This document shows positions 16,067 through 25,022 of a stretch of DNA of 61,967 nucleotides, piece after piece. Under the pieces are notes generated by a model. The model was not told where the DNA came from, searched no databases, and saw only the letters and a program-made list of their open reading frames with translations. Source of the stretch: Candidatus Omnitrophota bacterium (GTDB lineage Bacteria > Omnitrophota > Gorgyraeia > Gorgyraeales > Gorgyraeaceae). A program made the translations under genes and the position numbers. Location of the stretch: NCBI GenBank assembly GCA_018819285.1, contig JAHJQM010000020.1, forward strand, positions 1-61,967, in the 5' to 3' direction. Every line of letters starts with the position of its first letter. Within the stretch, counting starts at the first letter, position 1.

Positions 16067-16699
16067 TTAAACCCTAACATATATTGATGATGCCAGTTCT
16101 TTATCAATAGCGAACTGACTTTTACCTATCTGAAAAACATATGAAGGAAACTTCTGAATAAGCCTTATGCCTGTATTAGGCAGCGCGCCTATAGCTATTA
16201 TTTTCTGCAGTATAGATTGATCCTGCGTCTCTAAGTATGAAATCGTGGCTTTCCTGTCAAGTTCTAACTCGCTCAACCGCATAATTAATTTTTTAGGTAT
16301 CCTCTTCGCGTCTTTGCAACATTCTCCCTCTGGGATAGGCCTTCCGTGCGGGCAAGTCTTAGGATGGCCTAGCAGGATACAAACATTTTCATCCAGGCCT
16401 TTATGCAGCAGATGTTCAAATTTACAGCTTGCCTCGTGCACTAATTTGTCCTTGATATCAAGGACATCTACAAAAAGCCTTTCCGCTAGGCGGTGACGCC
16501 TGACGCAATTCTTAGCCTCCTCTCTTCCTTTATTGGTCAGCCTGACCTGGTTATTCTTAACCTCTACATAATCTAGATCAGTTAATTGTTTAATAGCCTC
16601 GTCATCTTTTAACACGCTTATATCGCACATATGATTTTTCTTTTCAACTATCTCTCCCCATAACGCCTCTAATATTTCCTCTTCTCTATCTCTAAGCAT
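16067..16699 (-). CDS. DtxR/MntR-type iron-dependent repressor with FeoA-like C-terminal domain
   Basis: The N-terminal winged helix (to about residue 60) and dimerisation region (HRLAERLFVDVLDI) match metal-dependent DtxR regulators. The C-terminal roughly 70 residues form an SH3/FeoA-like domain (LPNTGIRLIQKFPSYVFQIG). Between them GHPKTCPHGRPIPEGECC is a Cys/His cluster typical of a subgroup that may hold Fe-S or zinc. It is encoded 12 bases after feoB, so it probably senses Fe2+ and controls iron uptake. The FeoA-like domain may also assist FeoB, as no separate feoA is in view. Confidence 0.85.
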   Translation of the reverse strand: MLRDREEEILEALWGEIVEKKNHMCDISVLKDDEAIKQLTDLDYVEVKNNQVRLTNKGREEAKNCVRRHRLAERLFVDVLDIKDKLVHEASCKFEHLLHKGLDENVCILLGHPKTCPHGRPIPEGECCKDAKRIPKKLIMRLSELELDRKATISYLETQDQSILQKIIAIGALPNTGIRLIQKFPSYVFQIGKSQFAIDKELASSIYVRV

Positions 16700-16711
16700 C
16701 GCCTTGCCTCC

Positions 16712-18160
16712 TTATAGTATTACGCCAAACTTCGTCAAAATAAAATTTACGATATATGCGGCGGTAAATGAAAAAAATAATATAAAAACTGATATGCCAA
16801 GCCCTGTTTTCCAGCCGCGCTCCTTGATATTCATAAGAAACTGGGCAATGCATGGAAGAAACAATGTCAACGCCACGCAGCTGACAACAAGCTGCGTCCC
16901 GTTCAAAAGCCCGTGTTTATTAAGGTCGTACAGCCCTGCCGCGCCATAATCGCGCCTGAAAAAACCAAATAAGAAAGCTGTGCTGGCTTCAGGTGGAAGC
17001 CCTATCAGCTCAACCGGCGTTTTCAAAAGGCCCACTATAAAATCAAATATATGCAAGAGCATGCCCAGCCATATAAAAATGCTTGCCAGCAAAAATAACG
17101 GCAGTATCTCTATAAAATACCATTTTACCCTGGCAAAGGTCTTAGTAATAACATTTGAAACGCTTGGCATTCTAAGAGGAGGTACCTCCATGTAAAAAGA
17201 CGGTCTTTCCCCCGGCAAAATTTTAGAAGTTAGGTATCCTACAAATAAAAATATCAGGCCGACTATCCCAGCCCATATCAACATTGCCTTTGGATTGCCT
17301 CCTAGTAAGGCTAATATAACGCCCATCTGAGCTGAACACGGAACAGCAAGGGAGAGAAGCATGGTTGCAATAATACGTTCCCTTTTGGTAGGCAATGTCC
17401 TTGTAACCATTGTAGCCATCGTAGCGCAGCCAAAACCCAGAACCATTGGGATGACCGCTCTGCCGCTCAAGCCGATTTTTTTAAATGTCCTATCGATAAG
17501 CATTGCGAGCCGCGGAAGATAACCTGTATCTTCAATTACAGAAAATACTATAAAAAAGAACGTGACTATCGGAAGTATGAGAGCTACGGCATATCTTAAC
17601 CCTAGAGTTATTATTCCATATTCTCCTACAAAAAGCCCCTGTAGAACCTCCCATGGCACGATCTTAATTATCAGATTTGCAATAAAAGGGTTGAAATATT
17701 TTTCAAACAGGGTTCCTTCGATAAAATTCACTACAGTGCCTGCGCCAAATTGACCGACAAATTTATACAAGCCCCAGTAAAGCACGAATAAAAGAATCGG
17801 GATACCTGTCAGAGGATTCATTGTCAGTCTGCTTAATCTCTCTCTTGTTCCGATAGATTCTTTTTTTATCTTTACTGCTTTGTCTACGATAGATTTTACT
17901 TCAGCCTGTCTTTCCAATGCTAATTCATAGGTAATGGCGTTTGCAAAATGAGATTTTGTTTCTTTTACCACTTCCCGTATCTTATCTACTGCCTCGCCTT
18001 CATTCGCGACTACCATCTCTTCCGTTTCTTTGTCATCCTGAAGAATAAGCAGCGCCACAGACCTCTTTGATATAAAATAGCTGGCATTAAGCAGAGCACA
18101 TATTCTTTCAATAGCTATTTCTATTGAATATTCTACAGGGCCTTTATAATCTATTGCCAT
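16712..18160 (-). CDS. feoB: Ferrous iron transporter FeoB, membrane part (split gene)
   Basis: This is the C-terminal two thirds of FeoB: a short cytoplasmic linker and about ten membrane helices with the two Gate motifs (VLGFGCATMATM and VPCSAQMGVI), which move Fe2+ into the cell. The GTPase domain is encoded separately just upstream in another frame. I start at the ATG 18160, overlapping the GTPase gene by 17 bases, with GAGG close by. Separate G-domain and channel genes are known in some anaerobes. A sequencing frameshift is possible but not needed. Confidence 0.9.
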   Translation of the reverse strand: MAIDYKGPVEYSIEIAIERICALLNASYFISKRSVALLILQDDKETEEMVVANEGEAVDKIREVVKETKSHFANAITYELALERQAEVKSIVDKAVKIKKESIGTRERLSRLTMNPLTGIPILLFVLYWGLYKFVGQFGAGTVVNFIEGTLFEKYFNPFIANLIIKIVPWEVLQGLFVGEYGIITLGLRYAVALILPIVTFFFIVFSVIEDTGYLPRLAMLIDRTFKKIGLSGRAVIPMVLGFGCATMATMVTRTLPTKRERIIATMLLSLAVPCSAQMGVILALLGGNPKAMLIWAGIVGLIFLFVGYLTSKILPGERPSFYMEVPPLRMPSVSNVITKTFARVKWYFIEILPLFLLASIFIWLGMLLHIFDFIVGLLKTPVELIGLPPEASTAFLFGFFRRDYGAAGLYDLNKHGLLNGTQLVVSCVALTLFLPCIAQFLMNIKERGWKTGLGISVFILFFSFTAAYIVNFILTKFGVIL

Positions 18161-18644
18161 ACGCCTCAATCCTATCTTTTAATTCCTTTATGCCTTTTCC
18201 GATTATTGAGACAGCTTCTACAACAGGAACCTTGAGCTCTTTCTCTAATATACGCGCGTCTATTATTACTCCATTTTTCTGAGCCTCATCCATAATGTTT
18301 AGCACAAGCATAACTGGCAGCTCCGCTTCTATCAACTGCAATGTCAGAGAAAGCATCCTCTCTAGATTCTTGGCATCTACAACATGGATAACGATATCAG
18401 GCTTTTCATTAAATAATATCCTTCTTGCAACCTTTTCTTCTTCTGTAATCGACAGAAATGAATACATGCCAGGCGTATCAATAACCTCATATTCAATTCC
18501 ATTTATGCTCATCTTGCCCCTGGACACCTCAACAGTAGTGCCTGGATAATTAGACACATTCACATACTGTTTTGTCAGGATGTTGAAAAGGACGCTCTTC
18601 CCGACATTCGGGTTTCCAACAATAGCAATCTTTTTTACGCTCAT
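18144..18644 (-). CDS. feoB: FeoB GTPase domain protein (split gene)
   Basis: The 166 residues are the N-terminal G domain of FeoB: P-loop GNPNVGKSVLF, switch I YPGTTVE, DTPGMYS, and NIMDEAQ in place of NKxD, as usual in FeoB. The guanine-dissociation helical domain appears shortened. It would gate the membrane part encoded by the overlapping downstream gene. It overlaps the AmmeMemoRadiSam gene upstream by 4 bases (ATGA), so the proteins are made together. Confidence 0.92.
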   Translation of the reverse strand: MSVKKIAIVGNPNVGKSVLFNILTKQYVNVSNYPGTTVEVSRGKMSINGIEYEVIDTPGMYSFLSITEEEKVARRILFNEKPDIVIHVVDAKNLERMLSLTLQLIEAELPVMLVLNIMDEAQKNGVIIDARILEKELKVPVVEAVSIIGKGIKELKDRIEAYGNRL

Positions 18645-19648
18645 AAAAATATTCCGTCTATCTTAGTGCCGCATTTCCAGCATTTGCCGGTATCTATATT
18701 ATTTTCTGCTACATCAAAAATTATTCTTTTGACTAAAAGATTGCCGCAATTATAACAAAATGTATTATTGTCTTCCCTTGTATTTCCCGCATAGACATAA
18801 CGTAAGCCTGCTTTTTCGCCTATAGCTTTGGCTGTTCTCAGGGTTTCTGCAGGCGTAGGGGCTGAATCCAGATATTTATAATCAGGGTGGAATCTGGAAA
18901 CATGCCATGGTATTTCTGCTCCAACGCTAGCGATAAATTCTGCAAGGCCTTTCAGCTCTTGTTCCGAATCATTCTGGCCAGGAATAATCAGAGTCGTAAT
19001 CTCAACCCATATGCCTGATTTTTTCATGGCCTTTATAAACTCCAGCACTGGTTCTAGATGAGCATTGCAGAGCTTTTTGTAATAATCCTCGTTAAACCCT
19101 TTAAGGTCCACATTCGCGCTATCCAGATAAGGCCTGATTGTTTCCAAGGCCTGCGCTGTCATGTAACCATTTGTTACAAAATTATTATAAAGACCTTCTT
19201 TTTTAGCTAATTTTGCGACATCATATGCATACTCGAAAAATATAGTAGGCTCTGTATATGTATATGATATGCTTTTACAACCAGTTAGTTTCGCATCCCT
19301 GATAATATCTTCCGGTTTCGTATCTTTTCCTGAAGCCTCATTATCCCTTTTGGAAACCTGCGATATCTCCCAGTTCTGGCAGAATTGGCATTTGAAATTA
19401 CAGCCTATAGTTGCTATGGAATAGGATGCCGTGCCTGGCAAAAAATGATAAAGCGGTTTTTTTTCTATTGGATCTACATGCAAAGCAATGATGTCGCCAT
19501 ATACAAAGGTATATAATTTGCCATCTATATTCTGCCTTACTCCGCAAATCCCGAATTTACCAGGAAGAATTACACAGCGATGCGAACAAAGACAGCAATG
19601 CGTCTTGCCGGCGTCAAGCCTTTCATAAAGCATTGCCTCTTTTATCAT
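18641..19648 (-). CDS. amrS: AmmeMemoRadiSam system radical SAM enzyme
   Basis: A radical SAM protein of 335 residues with the cluster motif C83-NFK-C87-QF-C90, the N-terminal Cys motif CCLCSHRCVILPGKFGICGVR, and a C-terminal zinc-ribbon-like CYNC...CWKC. This matches AmrS/PflA-like proteins (COG1180) of the AmmeMemoRadiSam system. The partner genes ammE and memo are not here. The role is not established; glycyl-radical activation is the alternative. It overlaps its neighbours on both sides by 4 bases inside the tpx operon. Confidence 0.88.
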   Translation of the reverse strand: MIKEAMLYERLDAGKTHCCLCSHRCVILPGKFGICGVRQNIDGKLYTFVYGDIIALHVDPIEKKPLYHFLPGTASYSIATIGCNFKCQFCQNWEISQVSKRDNEASGKDTKPEDIIRDAKLTGCKSISYTYTEPTIFFEYAYDVAKLAKKEGLYNNFVTNGYMTAQALETIRPYLDSANVDLKGFNEDYYKKLCNAHLEPVLEFIKAMKKSGIWVEITTLIIPGQNDSEQELKGLAEFIASVGAEIPWHVSRFHPDYKYLDSAPTPAETLRTAKAIGEKAGLRYVYAGNTREDNNTFCYNCGNLLVKRIIFDVAENNIDTGKCWKCGTKIDGIFL

Positions 19649-19989
19649 TTTGCCACTTTTATTTCTTTCTCTAATTTGCCGCTTATACTGCAGTAGGCTT
19701 CAACTGATAATTTATCCCCGGTCTTTGCGTCAGATATCAAATAGCTTACTGTCTGATTAGTATTATTATCCTGCTGGCTTATGACATGGCTTATAATTTC
19801 TTTTCCATTAAGGCCTATATCGACCTTCTTGATAAAATGTTTCTTAATATCACTTACATTATGCGTAATAACTGCCTTCAGGATCTTTGTCTTGGTATCA
19901 TATGTTATTTTTATATCTGATGGCGGATGAGCATATGCTACTGAAGAAACAAAAAAGCTCAAAATCAAAAACATTATTATTTTTTTCAT
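19645..19989 (-). CDS. Exported protein resembling the superoxide reductase fold
   Basis: A signal peptide (about residues 1-20, ends VAYA-H) is followed by roughly 94 residues of beta-rich sequence. Its middle (ITHNVSDIKKHFIKKVDIGLNGKEI) and end (LSVEAYCSISGKLEKEIKV) can be laid over the neelaredoxin of the same operon (AHPNTTAHHIRWIDAYFLPNG and VSSYCNIHGLWQNSKDIAV). The Cys is kept but the His after it (CNIHG) is Ser here. So it may be a periplasmic superoxide-reductase-like protein with a changed metal site. The similarity is by eye and short; function unknown. Confidence 0.6.
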   Translation of the reverse strand: MKKIIMFLILSFFVSSVAYAHPPSDIKITYDTKTKILKAVITHNVSDIKKHFIKKVDIGLNGKEIISHVISQQDNNTNQTVSYLISDAKTGDKLSVEAYCSISGKLEKEIKVAK

Positions 19990-19991
19990 TT

Positions 19992-20720
19992 CTATCTCCT
20001 TCTGTTTAATAAAAGCGTCGATAGATTAAAAAATGCCAGGGCTAAAAGCTCAGCTTCTTTAATCCCGAATAAATATAAAATAAAAATTAATATTCCTACG
20101 CCTGAACCGAATATTATTTTGCCATAATATGTCATAGGCGTTGTCATTGGCTCTACAAGCATTATAAAAATAAAGAAATAATTCAAATAGCCCAGTATGT
20201 TAAAGATCTGCACATTCTGAATAATTGCCTGAATCCCAAATAAAATAAAAGAGGCTATAAGATAACTTATCACTATTTCCTGTTTTCTTATTTTGAATAC
20301 AAAGTAAATACCTAAAGGGATAATGATATACCATAAATTCGCGCCTTTCCATTCTGTAGAAATGCCTAAAAGAAAAGTTATTATCAAAACTCCGAATCCG
20401 GCTGGATTAAATACATGTCTTCCATTAAACCTGATAATATGCTTGGAGCTTATTGCAAATATGGAGGCTAGAATTATTATCCACCACGCTTCGCCGCTTG
20501 ATAGTACATACCCTATTATTAAGCCTGATACAATTGAACTTTCTGTTATAATGATTTTTTTTGACTTCAGATACGTAATAATAGAATCTGCGCCTATCGC
20601 AGCAATGACGCTGACACCAAGGCTTAATAAAAATAGCGAGTCTTTTCCTGTAAAAGATAAACATAATGCAAATGCTATTAAAAAAATGCTGAGCTGAACT
20701 TTGATAGACTTTATATTCAT
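19992..20720 (-). CDS. RnfD/NqrB-like membrane protein
   Basis: A membrane protein of about eight helices. RHVFNPAGFG and VEPMTTPMTYYGKIIFG match RnfD/NqrB, where the Thr in the second motif carries covalently bound FMN. No other rnf gene is present in the window, so this is a lone subunit. Such lone RnfD-like proteins with neighbours in redox defence may move electrons across the membrane, perhaps to the exported protein encoded next to it (3 bases apart). That link is an inference. Confidence 0.78.
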   Translation of the reverse strand: MNIKSIKVQLSIFLIAFALCLSFTGKDSLFLLSLGVSVIAAIGADSIITYLKSKKIIITESSIVSGLIIGYVLSSGEAWWIIILASIFAISSKHIIRFNGRHVFNPAGFGVLIITFLLGISTEWKGANLWYIIIPLGIYFVFKIRKQEIVISYLIASFILFGIQAIIQNVQIFNILGYLNYFFIFIMLVEPMTTPMTYYGKIIFGSGVGILIFILYLFGIKEAELLALAFFNLSTLLLNRRR

Positions 20721-20723
20721 AAA

Positions 20724-21629
20724 TTATTTTAGGCGCGCTAGGTATCTAAAAGCTCCTAACGCTGCTTTAGCTCCATCTCCAGCTGCTATTACAATCTGCT
20801 TTTCTGGAACGCTTGTTACATCGCCTGCAGCAAAAATTCCAGGGACATTAGTCTCATTTGCACAATTTACCTTTATTTCGTTTTTCTCATTCTTATCCAG
20901 GCCTTTGGCAAACCATGAATTCGGCATAAGGCCTATTTCTATAAATATGCCTTTTACATTGAGAGTTTCTTTTCTCCCTTGAGTATCTATATTTATACCT
21001 TTAACAAATTTATCACCTATTATTGATTCCACTCTTGTGTTATGTAAAATCTTAACCTTTGGGTTATTCTTTACCTTTTCCTGCATGATAGAATCGCCCA
21101 TGAATGCGTCTGTTATATTGATAAGATAGACTTTATTTGCAATATGCATCATCTGTATAGCTGCGTCTAATGCTGAATTCCCGCCGCCCACCACAGCAAC
21201 ATCCTTCTCAGCAAAAAGAAGCCCGTCGCATGTAACACAGTACGCAACGCCTTTGTTTTTATACTCCTTTTCTCCAGGGACGCCTATCTCTTTTACCCTT
21301 TTGCCTGCTGCAATTATAGCTGTCTTCGCCTCGTAGACTTCTTTGGTAGTTTTTATATAAATTATCTTATCCTTTTTTTCTAATTCTACTGCCTCTTCAT
21401 TTTCCCTTACCTGGATGCCGTACTTCTGGAGATGCTCCTGGAATTTCTCAACCAGGTCCGGACCTGTTATAAACTGGTATCCCGGGTAGTTTTCCACGTC
21501 CGAGCTCCACGCTGCCTGGCCGCCTATATCTTTAGTGATCACAAGAAAATTCATTTTTTTACGGCTAGCATAAACGCTTGCGGTTATTCCTGCAGGGCCA
21601 GCTCCTATAATAATCAAATCCATTATCAT
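20724..21629 (-). CDS. Thioredoxin-reductase-like flavoprotein (CVTC)
   Basis: A two-domain FAD/NAD(P)H enzyme of 301 residues with GAGPAGITAS at the N terminus, the redox pair C131-V-T-C134 and VVGGGNSALDAA for the pyridine nucleotide. GIFAAGDVTSV closes the FAD site. CVTCD is the AhpF-like variant of the motif, compared with CGTC in the TrxB at 32925. It could reduce glutaredoxin-like protein or Tpx. Its start overlaps the stop of the upstream FMN-barrel gene (ATGA). Confidence 0.9.
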   Translation of the reverse strand: MIMDLIIIGAGPAGITASVYASRKKMNFLVITKDIGGQAAWSSDVENYPGYQFITGPDLVEKFQEHLQKYGIQVRENEEAVELEKKDKIIYIKTTKEVYEAKTAIIAAGKRVKEIGVPGEKEYKNKGVAYCVTCDGLLFAEKDVAVVGGGNSALDAAIQMMHIANKVYLINITDAFMGDSIMQEKVKNNPKVKILHNTRVESIIGDKFVKGINIDTQGRKETLNVKGIFIEIGLMPNSWFAKGLDKNEKNEIKVNCANETNVPGIFAAGDVTSVPEKQIVIAAGDGAKAALGAFRYLARLK

Positions 21630-22096
21630 CTTTCTGTCTTTCTTTTTATGTGAGGCGGCATAAAGTCCACTATCTCATCCACATCCACTGCAATAAGGTA
21701 AGTCGGCATTGGTAAAAGCGCTTCAGGATGCGCTTCGTGGCCTTTTTCTCCCTGCAGGTTCTTCAAAAGCCTGTGAGATATCCTGCTGGTGATCTTATTC
21801 TCCCACAGTTTCATGATACGCCTTGTTACTTTTTTCTTCTGGATTATTTTTGCCTTGCCTTTAAGAGAATATCCTTTAAATTTATGCTCGTCAACCGCTG
21901 TGATGCTTATACAGGAATTTACTTTCAGATTTTCGTACGTCTTTGCCATGTAAAGGTCCAGAAGATAAACCCTTCCTGATTCATCTATTTCCACTATACC
22001 TTTACAGGAATTATGAGGATATCCTTTTTCATCAATTGTGGATATTATGGTGAAATGCTGCTTATGAAAAAATTGAATTATATCAGGCGCGATCAT
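21626..22096 (-). CDS. Pyridoxamine-phosphate-oxidase-like FMN split-barrel protein
   Basis: A 156-residue protein of the PNPOx-like flavin-binding family: FTIISTIDEKGYPHNSCKGI at the N terminus and a middle strand with YLLDLYMAKTYENLK. It probably binds FMN or a related flavin as a dimer. The C-terminal third is basic. The substrate is unknown. It overlaps korB by 14 bases upstream and the reductase gene downstream by 4, so it is tightly embedded in the operon. Confidence 0.82.
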   Translation of the reverse strand: MIAPDIIQFFHKQHFTIISTIDEKGYPHNSCKGIVEIDESGRVYLLDLYMAKTYENLKVNSCISITAVDEHKFKGYSLKGKAKIIQKKKVTRRIMKLWENKITSRISHRLLKNLQGEKGHEAHPEALLPMPTYLIAVDVDEIVDFMPPHIKRKTER

Positions 22097-22931
22097 TTAA
22101 TAACTCCTTTATCTTTAAATCAGTGTTTATTTTCTTATCTTTAAACGCATATTCAAACACAGGCCTTTCCTTTTTATAAAATACGCCCAACGCGATCTTG
22201 GAATCATTATTATAGTCCCACTCCCGAATTTTCGCTAGAACCTTATTGTAATCGGCCAGGTCGTGGCCTTCTAATTCATAAACCCTCTTATCATAATATT
22301 CGTACATGTTGTAATACGTAACGCATACCTGCAATACATCAACAAGAGAAAACCCTTTATGCATAATTGCTTCCTTAAAAATTTTCTTCAATAGCTCCAT
22401 GCCATGAGAAGTCCCCCTGCTAATAAAGCTGGCGCCACTTGAAAGCATAAGTTCAAGAGGATTAATGGGGTATTCTGTAGTGCCTTTTGGCGTAGAGCGG
22501 CCCTTGAAACCTAAAGGAGATGTAGGCGTATACTGCCCTGTAGTAAGGCCGTAAACGCGATTATTATGTATTATTATATTTATATCTACATTTCTTTTTG
22601 CTGCAAATATCAGATGCTCAAGTCCTTCTCCATAAGTATCACCATCTCCTGCAAAACCTATCACCTTCAAATCAGGATTAGCAAGTTTTATTGCTTCACA
22701 TACAGGCACAACTCTTCCGTGCAGCGAATAAAAACTGTTCACATTTATATAATCAGCAATTTTAGCATGGCAGCCTATGCCAGAAACTATAACTATCTTT
22801 TCCTTTGGAAAACCTTCCTCTATCAATGCACCAAACACTGCTTTTATAGAGTTAAGAATAGCAAAATTCCCGCACCCAGGACACCACGTATTCTTCGCAT
22901 ATGTAGCTAAATTAACATTTCCCATTCCCAT
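22083..22931 (-). CDS. korB: 2-oxoacid:ferredoxin oxidoreductase, beta subunit
   Basis: The thiamine-diphosphate subunit (282 residues) of a 2-oxoglutarate- or 2-ketoacid-type ferredoxin oxidoreductase. It has WCPGCGNF at the start for the 4Fe-4S cluster, GIGCHAK, and the ThDP/Mg motif GDGDTYGEG followed by HNNRVYGLTTGQ. With the alpha-gamma subunit encoded immediately upstream it oxidises a 2-oxoacid with CoA and reduces ferredoxin. In this operon that reduced ferredoxin would feed the peroxide and superoxide reductases. Confidence 0.93.
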   Translation of the reverse strand: MGMGNVNLATYAKNTWCPGCGNFAILNSIKAVFGALIEEGFPKEKIVIVSGIGCHAKIADYINVNSFYSLHGRVVPVCEAIKLANPDLKVIGFAGDGDTYGEGLEHLIFAAKRNVDINIIIHNNRVYGLTTGQYTPTSPLGFKGRSTPKGTTEYPINPLELMLSSGASFISRGTSHGMELLKKIFKEAIMHKGFSLVDVLQVCVTYYNMYEYYDKRVYELEGHDLADYNKVLAKIREWDYNNDSKIALGVFYKKERPVFEYAFKDKKINTDLKIKELLNDRA

Positions 22932-24584
22932 CTACTCCCATAACTTTTGCTCCAATTCATCCAGAGAAAATGGCCTGCCGTCGTATTTTAATATTCTTTT
23001 GTCTACATTTATCCCGTGAAATTTAACAAAATCTGCCAATTGCCCAGTAGCATTATTTTCAACGCATATTATCCTCTTAGCGCCTTTAAGGGCTTCTTTA
23101 AACTGTTTCAAAGGAAAAGGCAAAAATACAATTGGTTGGATAACCTTTAGCCCAAGCTTTTCGCCTACCTCCACGCATGGGCCTTTATTAGACCCCCAGA
23201 ATAAAATAACTGTTGAGGCATCTTTTTTGCCGTAAACTTTTACAGTTTCGTATTGTTCCAACTCTTCTAAAAGATATTTAGCCTTGCGCAGCCTTTTATC
23301 TTGCATTGTTATTGTTAAATTTTGATCCTCAGTAGTTACGCCGAATTCGTCATGTTCATAGCTATTAACTTTTATAAGAGCATCTTTGTCAGAAGGGAAC
23401 GCTAAAGGAGAAATTCCGCTTTCTGTATCCTGATATCTTTTGTATTCGCCAACCCTATCCCATAATAAAGGCCCCTGATATTTTATCTCCTTTATCAAGT
23501 CCTCATCAAAACTATAGACCCCTTCATTAAGGGTCTTGTCACATAAAATAATTGCTGGGATCTGATATTTCCATGCCAAATTCATAGACATAGCTGACCA
23601 GTAATAAGCCTCTTCCGCGTCTCCGGGAGCTGCTACGAAACGCGTAAACTCTCCGTGGCCTGCGCTTAACGCAAAGTTTAATTCCGACTGACACGTGTAA
23701 GTAGGAAGGCCTGTGCTCGGGCCTGGCCTTTGGCCAAGAATAATCGTCACGGGCAATTCTGCCATCGCGCTAAAACTCAAACCTTCTGTCATCAGGCAAA
23801 ACCCGCCTCCTGATGTTCCAACAGCCACTCTGTCTCCTGCGTATGAAAAGCCAAGAGCCATAAGCATAACACCTATTTCATTTTCAGGATGAATCACTTT
23901 TAAAGAAAAATCTTCTGCAATGCCTGCTAAATAATGTAATATCCCGGAACTTGGCGTCATTGGATACGCAATATAAGTCTTAAGCCCTCCTTTAATAAGG
24001 CCAAGGCCTATTGCTTCGCTACCTGTAACCATAGGCAAAATCTTATGCTTTAATTTTTCTATCTTAGTAAATTCTTTTGCTTCATCAAATCCGCGAAATG
24101 CCGTCTTTAGATTAAAGTCCGTCTCTTTGGATATATCTTTTCTAAAAACCTTTTCCAGCGTATCCTTTTCTATGCCAATCGCTTTACACATTGCGCCTAT
24201 GATACAAGAATTGCGCATCAAATCAAGCGCTCCTAACTCTTTTATTATCGCACCTATAGGAATTCCTATGCCTCCATCTGATTTGACTAAGGTTGAATCG
24301 TAGATAATAATGGATTTATCGTTTACTCTAGATCTATGTAAATCAATGCTATCCTGATTTAATGCAAGAAGAATATCTATTGTATTTAGGTGGGTGGCTA
24401 TTTTATCCGAAGAGCATCTTACAATAGAAAACGTGTGGCCGCCTCTTATTACAGAAGGATAGTCTCTGTAAATATAAATACGGTATCCAAGCTGGCTCAG
24501 AATATGCCCTATAACAGAGCTTGATTTATCAATTCCGTCCCCGGCTTTTCCTGCAATAAGAATTGAAAAATTATTCATAGGCAT
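22932..24584 (-). CDS. korA: 2-oxoacid:ferredoxin oxidoreductase, fused gamma-alpha subunit
   Basis: The first roughly 180 residues are the gamma domain (ILIAGKAGDGIDKSS, RGGHTFSIVR). The rest is the alpha domain (GSEAIGLGLIKGGLKTYIAYPMTPSSGI, GTSGGGFCLMTEGLSFSAM). The gamma-alpha fusion of about 550 residues is normal for this type and goes with the short beta subunit downstream (1 base apart). There is no separate ferredoxin subunit. The substrate (2-oxoglutarate or another 2-oxoacid) cannot be fixed from sequence alone. Confidence 0.93.
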   Translation of the reverse strand: MPMNNFSILIAGKAGDGIDKSSSVIGHILSQLGYRIYIYRDYPSVIRGGHTFSIVRCSSDKIATHLNTIDILLALNQDSIDLHRSRVNDKSIIIYDSTLVKSDGGIGIPIGAIIKELGALDLMRNSCIIGAMCKAIGIEKDTLEKVFRKDISKETDFNLKTAFRGFDEAKEFTKIEKLKHKILPMVTGSEAIGLGLIKGGLKTYIAYPMTPSSGILHYLAGIAEDFSLKVIHPENEIGVMLMALGFSYAGDRVAVGTSGGGFCLMTEGLSFSAMAELPVTIILGQRPGPSTGLPTYTCQSELNFALSAGHGEFTRFVAAPGDAEEAYYWSAMSMNLAWKYQIPAIILCDKTLNEGVYSFDEDLIKEIKYQGPLLWDRVGEYKRYQDTESGISPLAFPSDKDALIKVNSYEHDEFGVTTEDQNLTITMQDKRLRKAKYLLEELEQYETVKVYGKKDASTVILFWGSNKGPCVEVGEKLGLKVIQPIVFLPFPLKQFKEALKGAKRIICVENNATGQLADFVKFHGINVDKRILKYDGRPFSLDELEQKLWE

Positions 24585-24611
24585 TATTAACTTTTAAAGA
24601 TAAACAGGCTA

Positions 24612-25007
24612 TTATTCTACTGCTATATCTTTGGAATTCTGCCACAGGCCATGTATATTGCAATAAGAAGAAACTAAGATTGAGCCTGATTTTTCTGTTT
24701 TAAATTTAAGATTTACTTCCGGGGCCGTATAAACAGTGCTTGTGTCTGCGCCCTGGCCTGACTCTCCGTGCGACGTAAATTCAAATTTTCCTATCTGGTA
24801 TGGAAATTTCTCTCCATTTGGAAGAAAATATGCATCTATCCAGCGTATATGATGGGCTGTGGTATTAGGATGAGCTATCTCTTTGCCAACGATTATTTTA
24901 ACACTAACCGTTTCGCCTTTTTTTACTTTTTCCTGCGCCTCGATAACAGGCGCATGTTTTTCCTTTTTCCAATCAGCGCTTTGAATCAAATCCTTTAATT
25001 CTGCCAT
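24612..25007 (-). CDS. sor: Superoxide reductase (neelaredoxin, class II)
   Basis: It reduces superoxide to H2O2 at a mononuclear Fe(His)4Cys site, with electrons from rubredoxin. The 131 residues show E16-K17-H18-A-P, H46-P-N-T-T-A-H52-H, and C116-N-I-H119-G, the ligands and the catalytic Glu-Lys of the family. The N-terminal desulforedoxin domain of class I enzymes is missing. The rubredoxin gene next to it (16 bases upstream) is the likely donor. Confidence 0.95.
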   Translation of the reverse strand: MAELKDLIQSADWKKEKHAPVIEAQEKVKKGETVSVKIIVGKEIAHPNTTAHHIRWIDAYFLPNGEKFPYQIGKFEFTSHGESGQGADTSTVYTAPEVNLKFKTEKSGSILVSSYCNIHGLWQNSKDIAVE

Positions 25008-25022
25008 AAAAGCCTCCTAATA

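Noticed and set aside
18144-18169. Programmed frameshift joining the two FeoB parts
   Set aside because: I see no slippery heptamer with a pseudoknot, and a proper start codon exists for the second gene. Coupled translation is enough.
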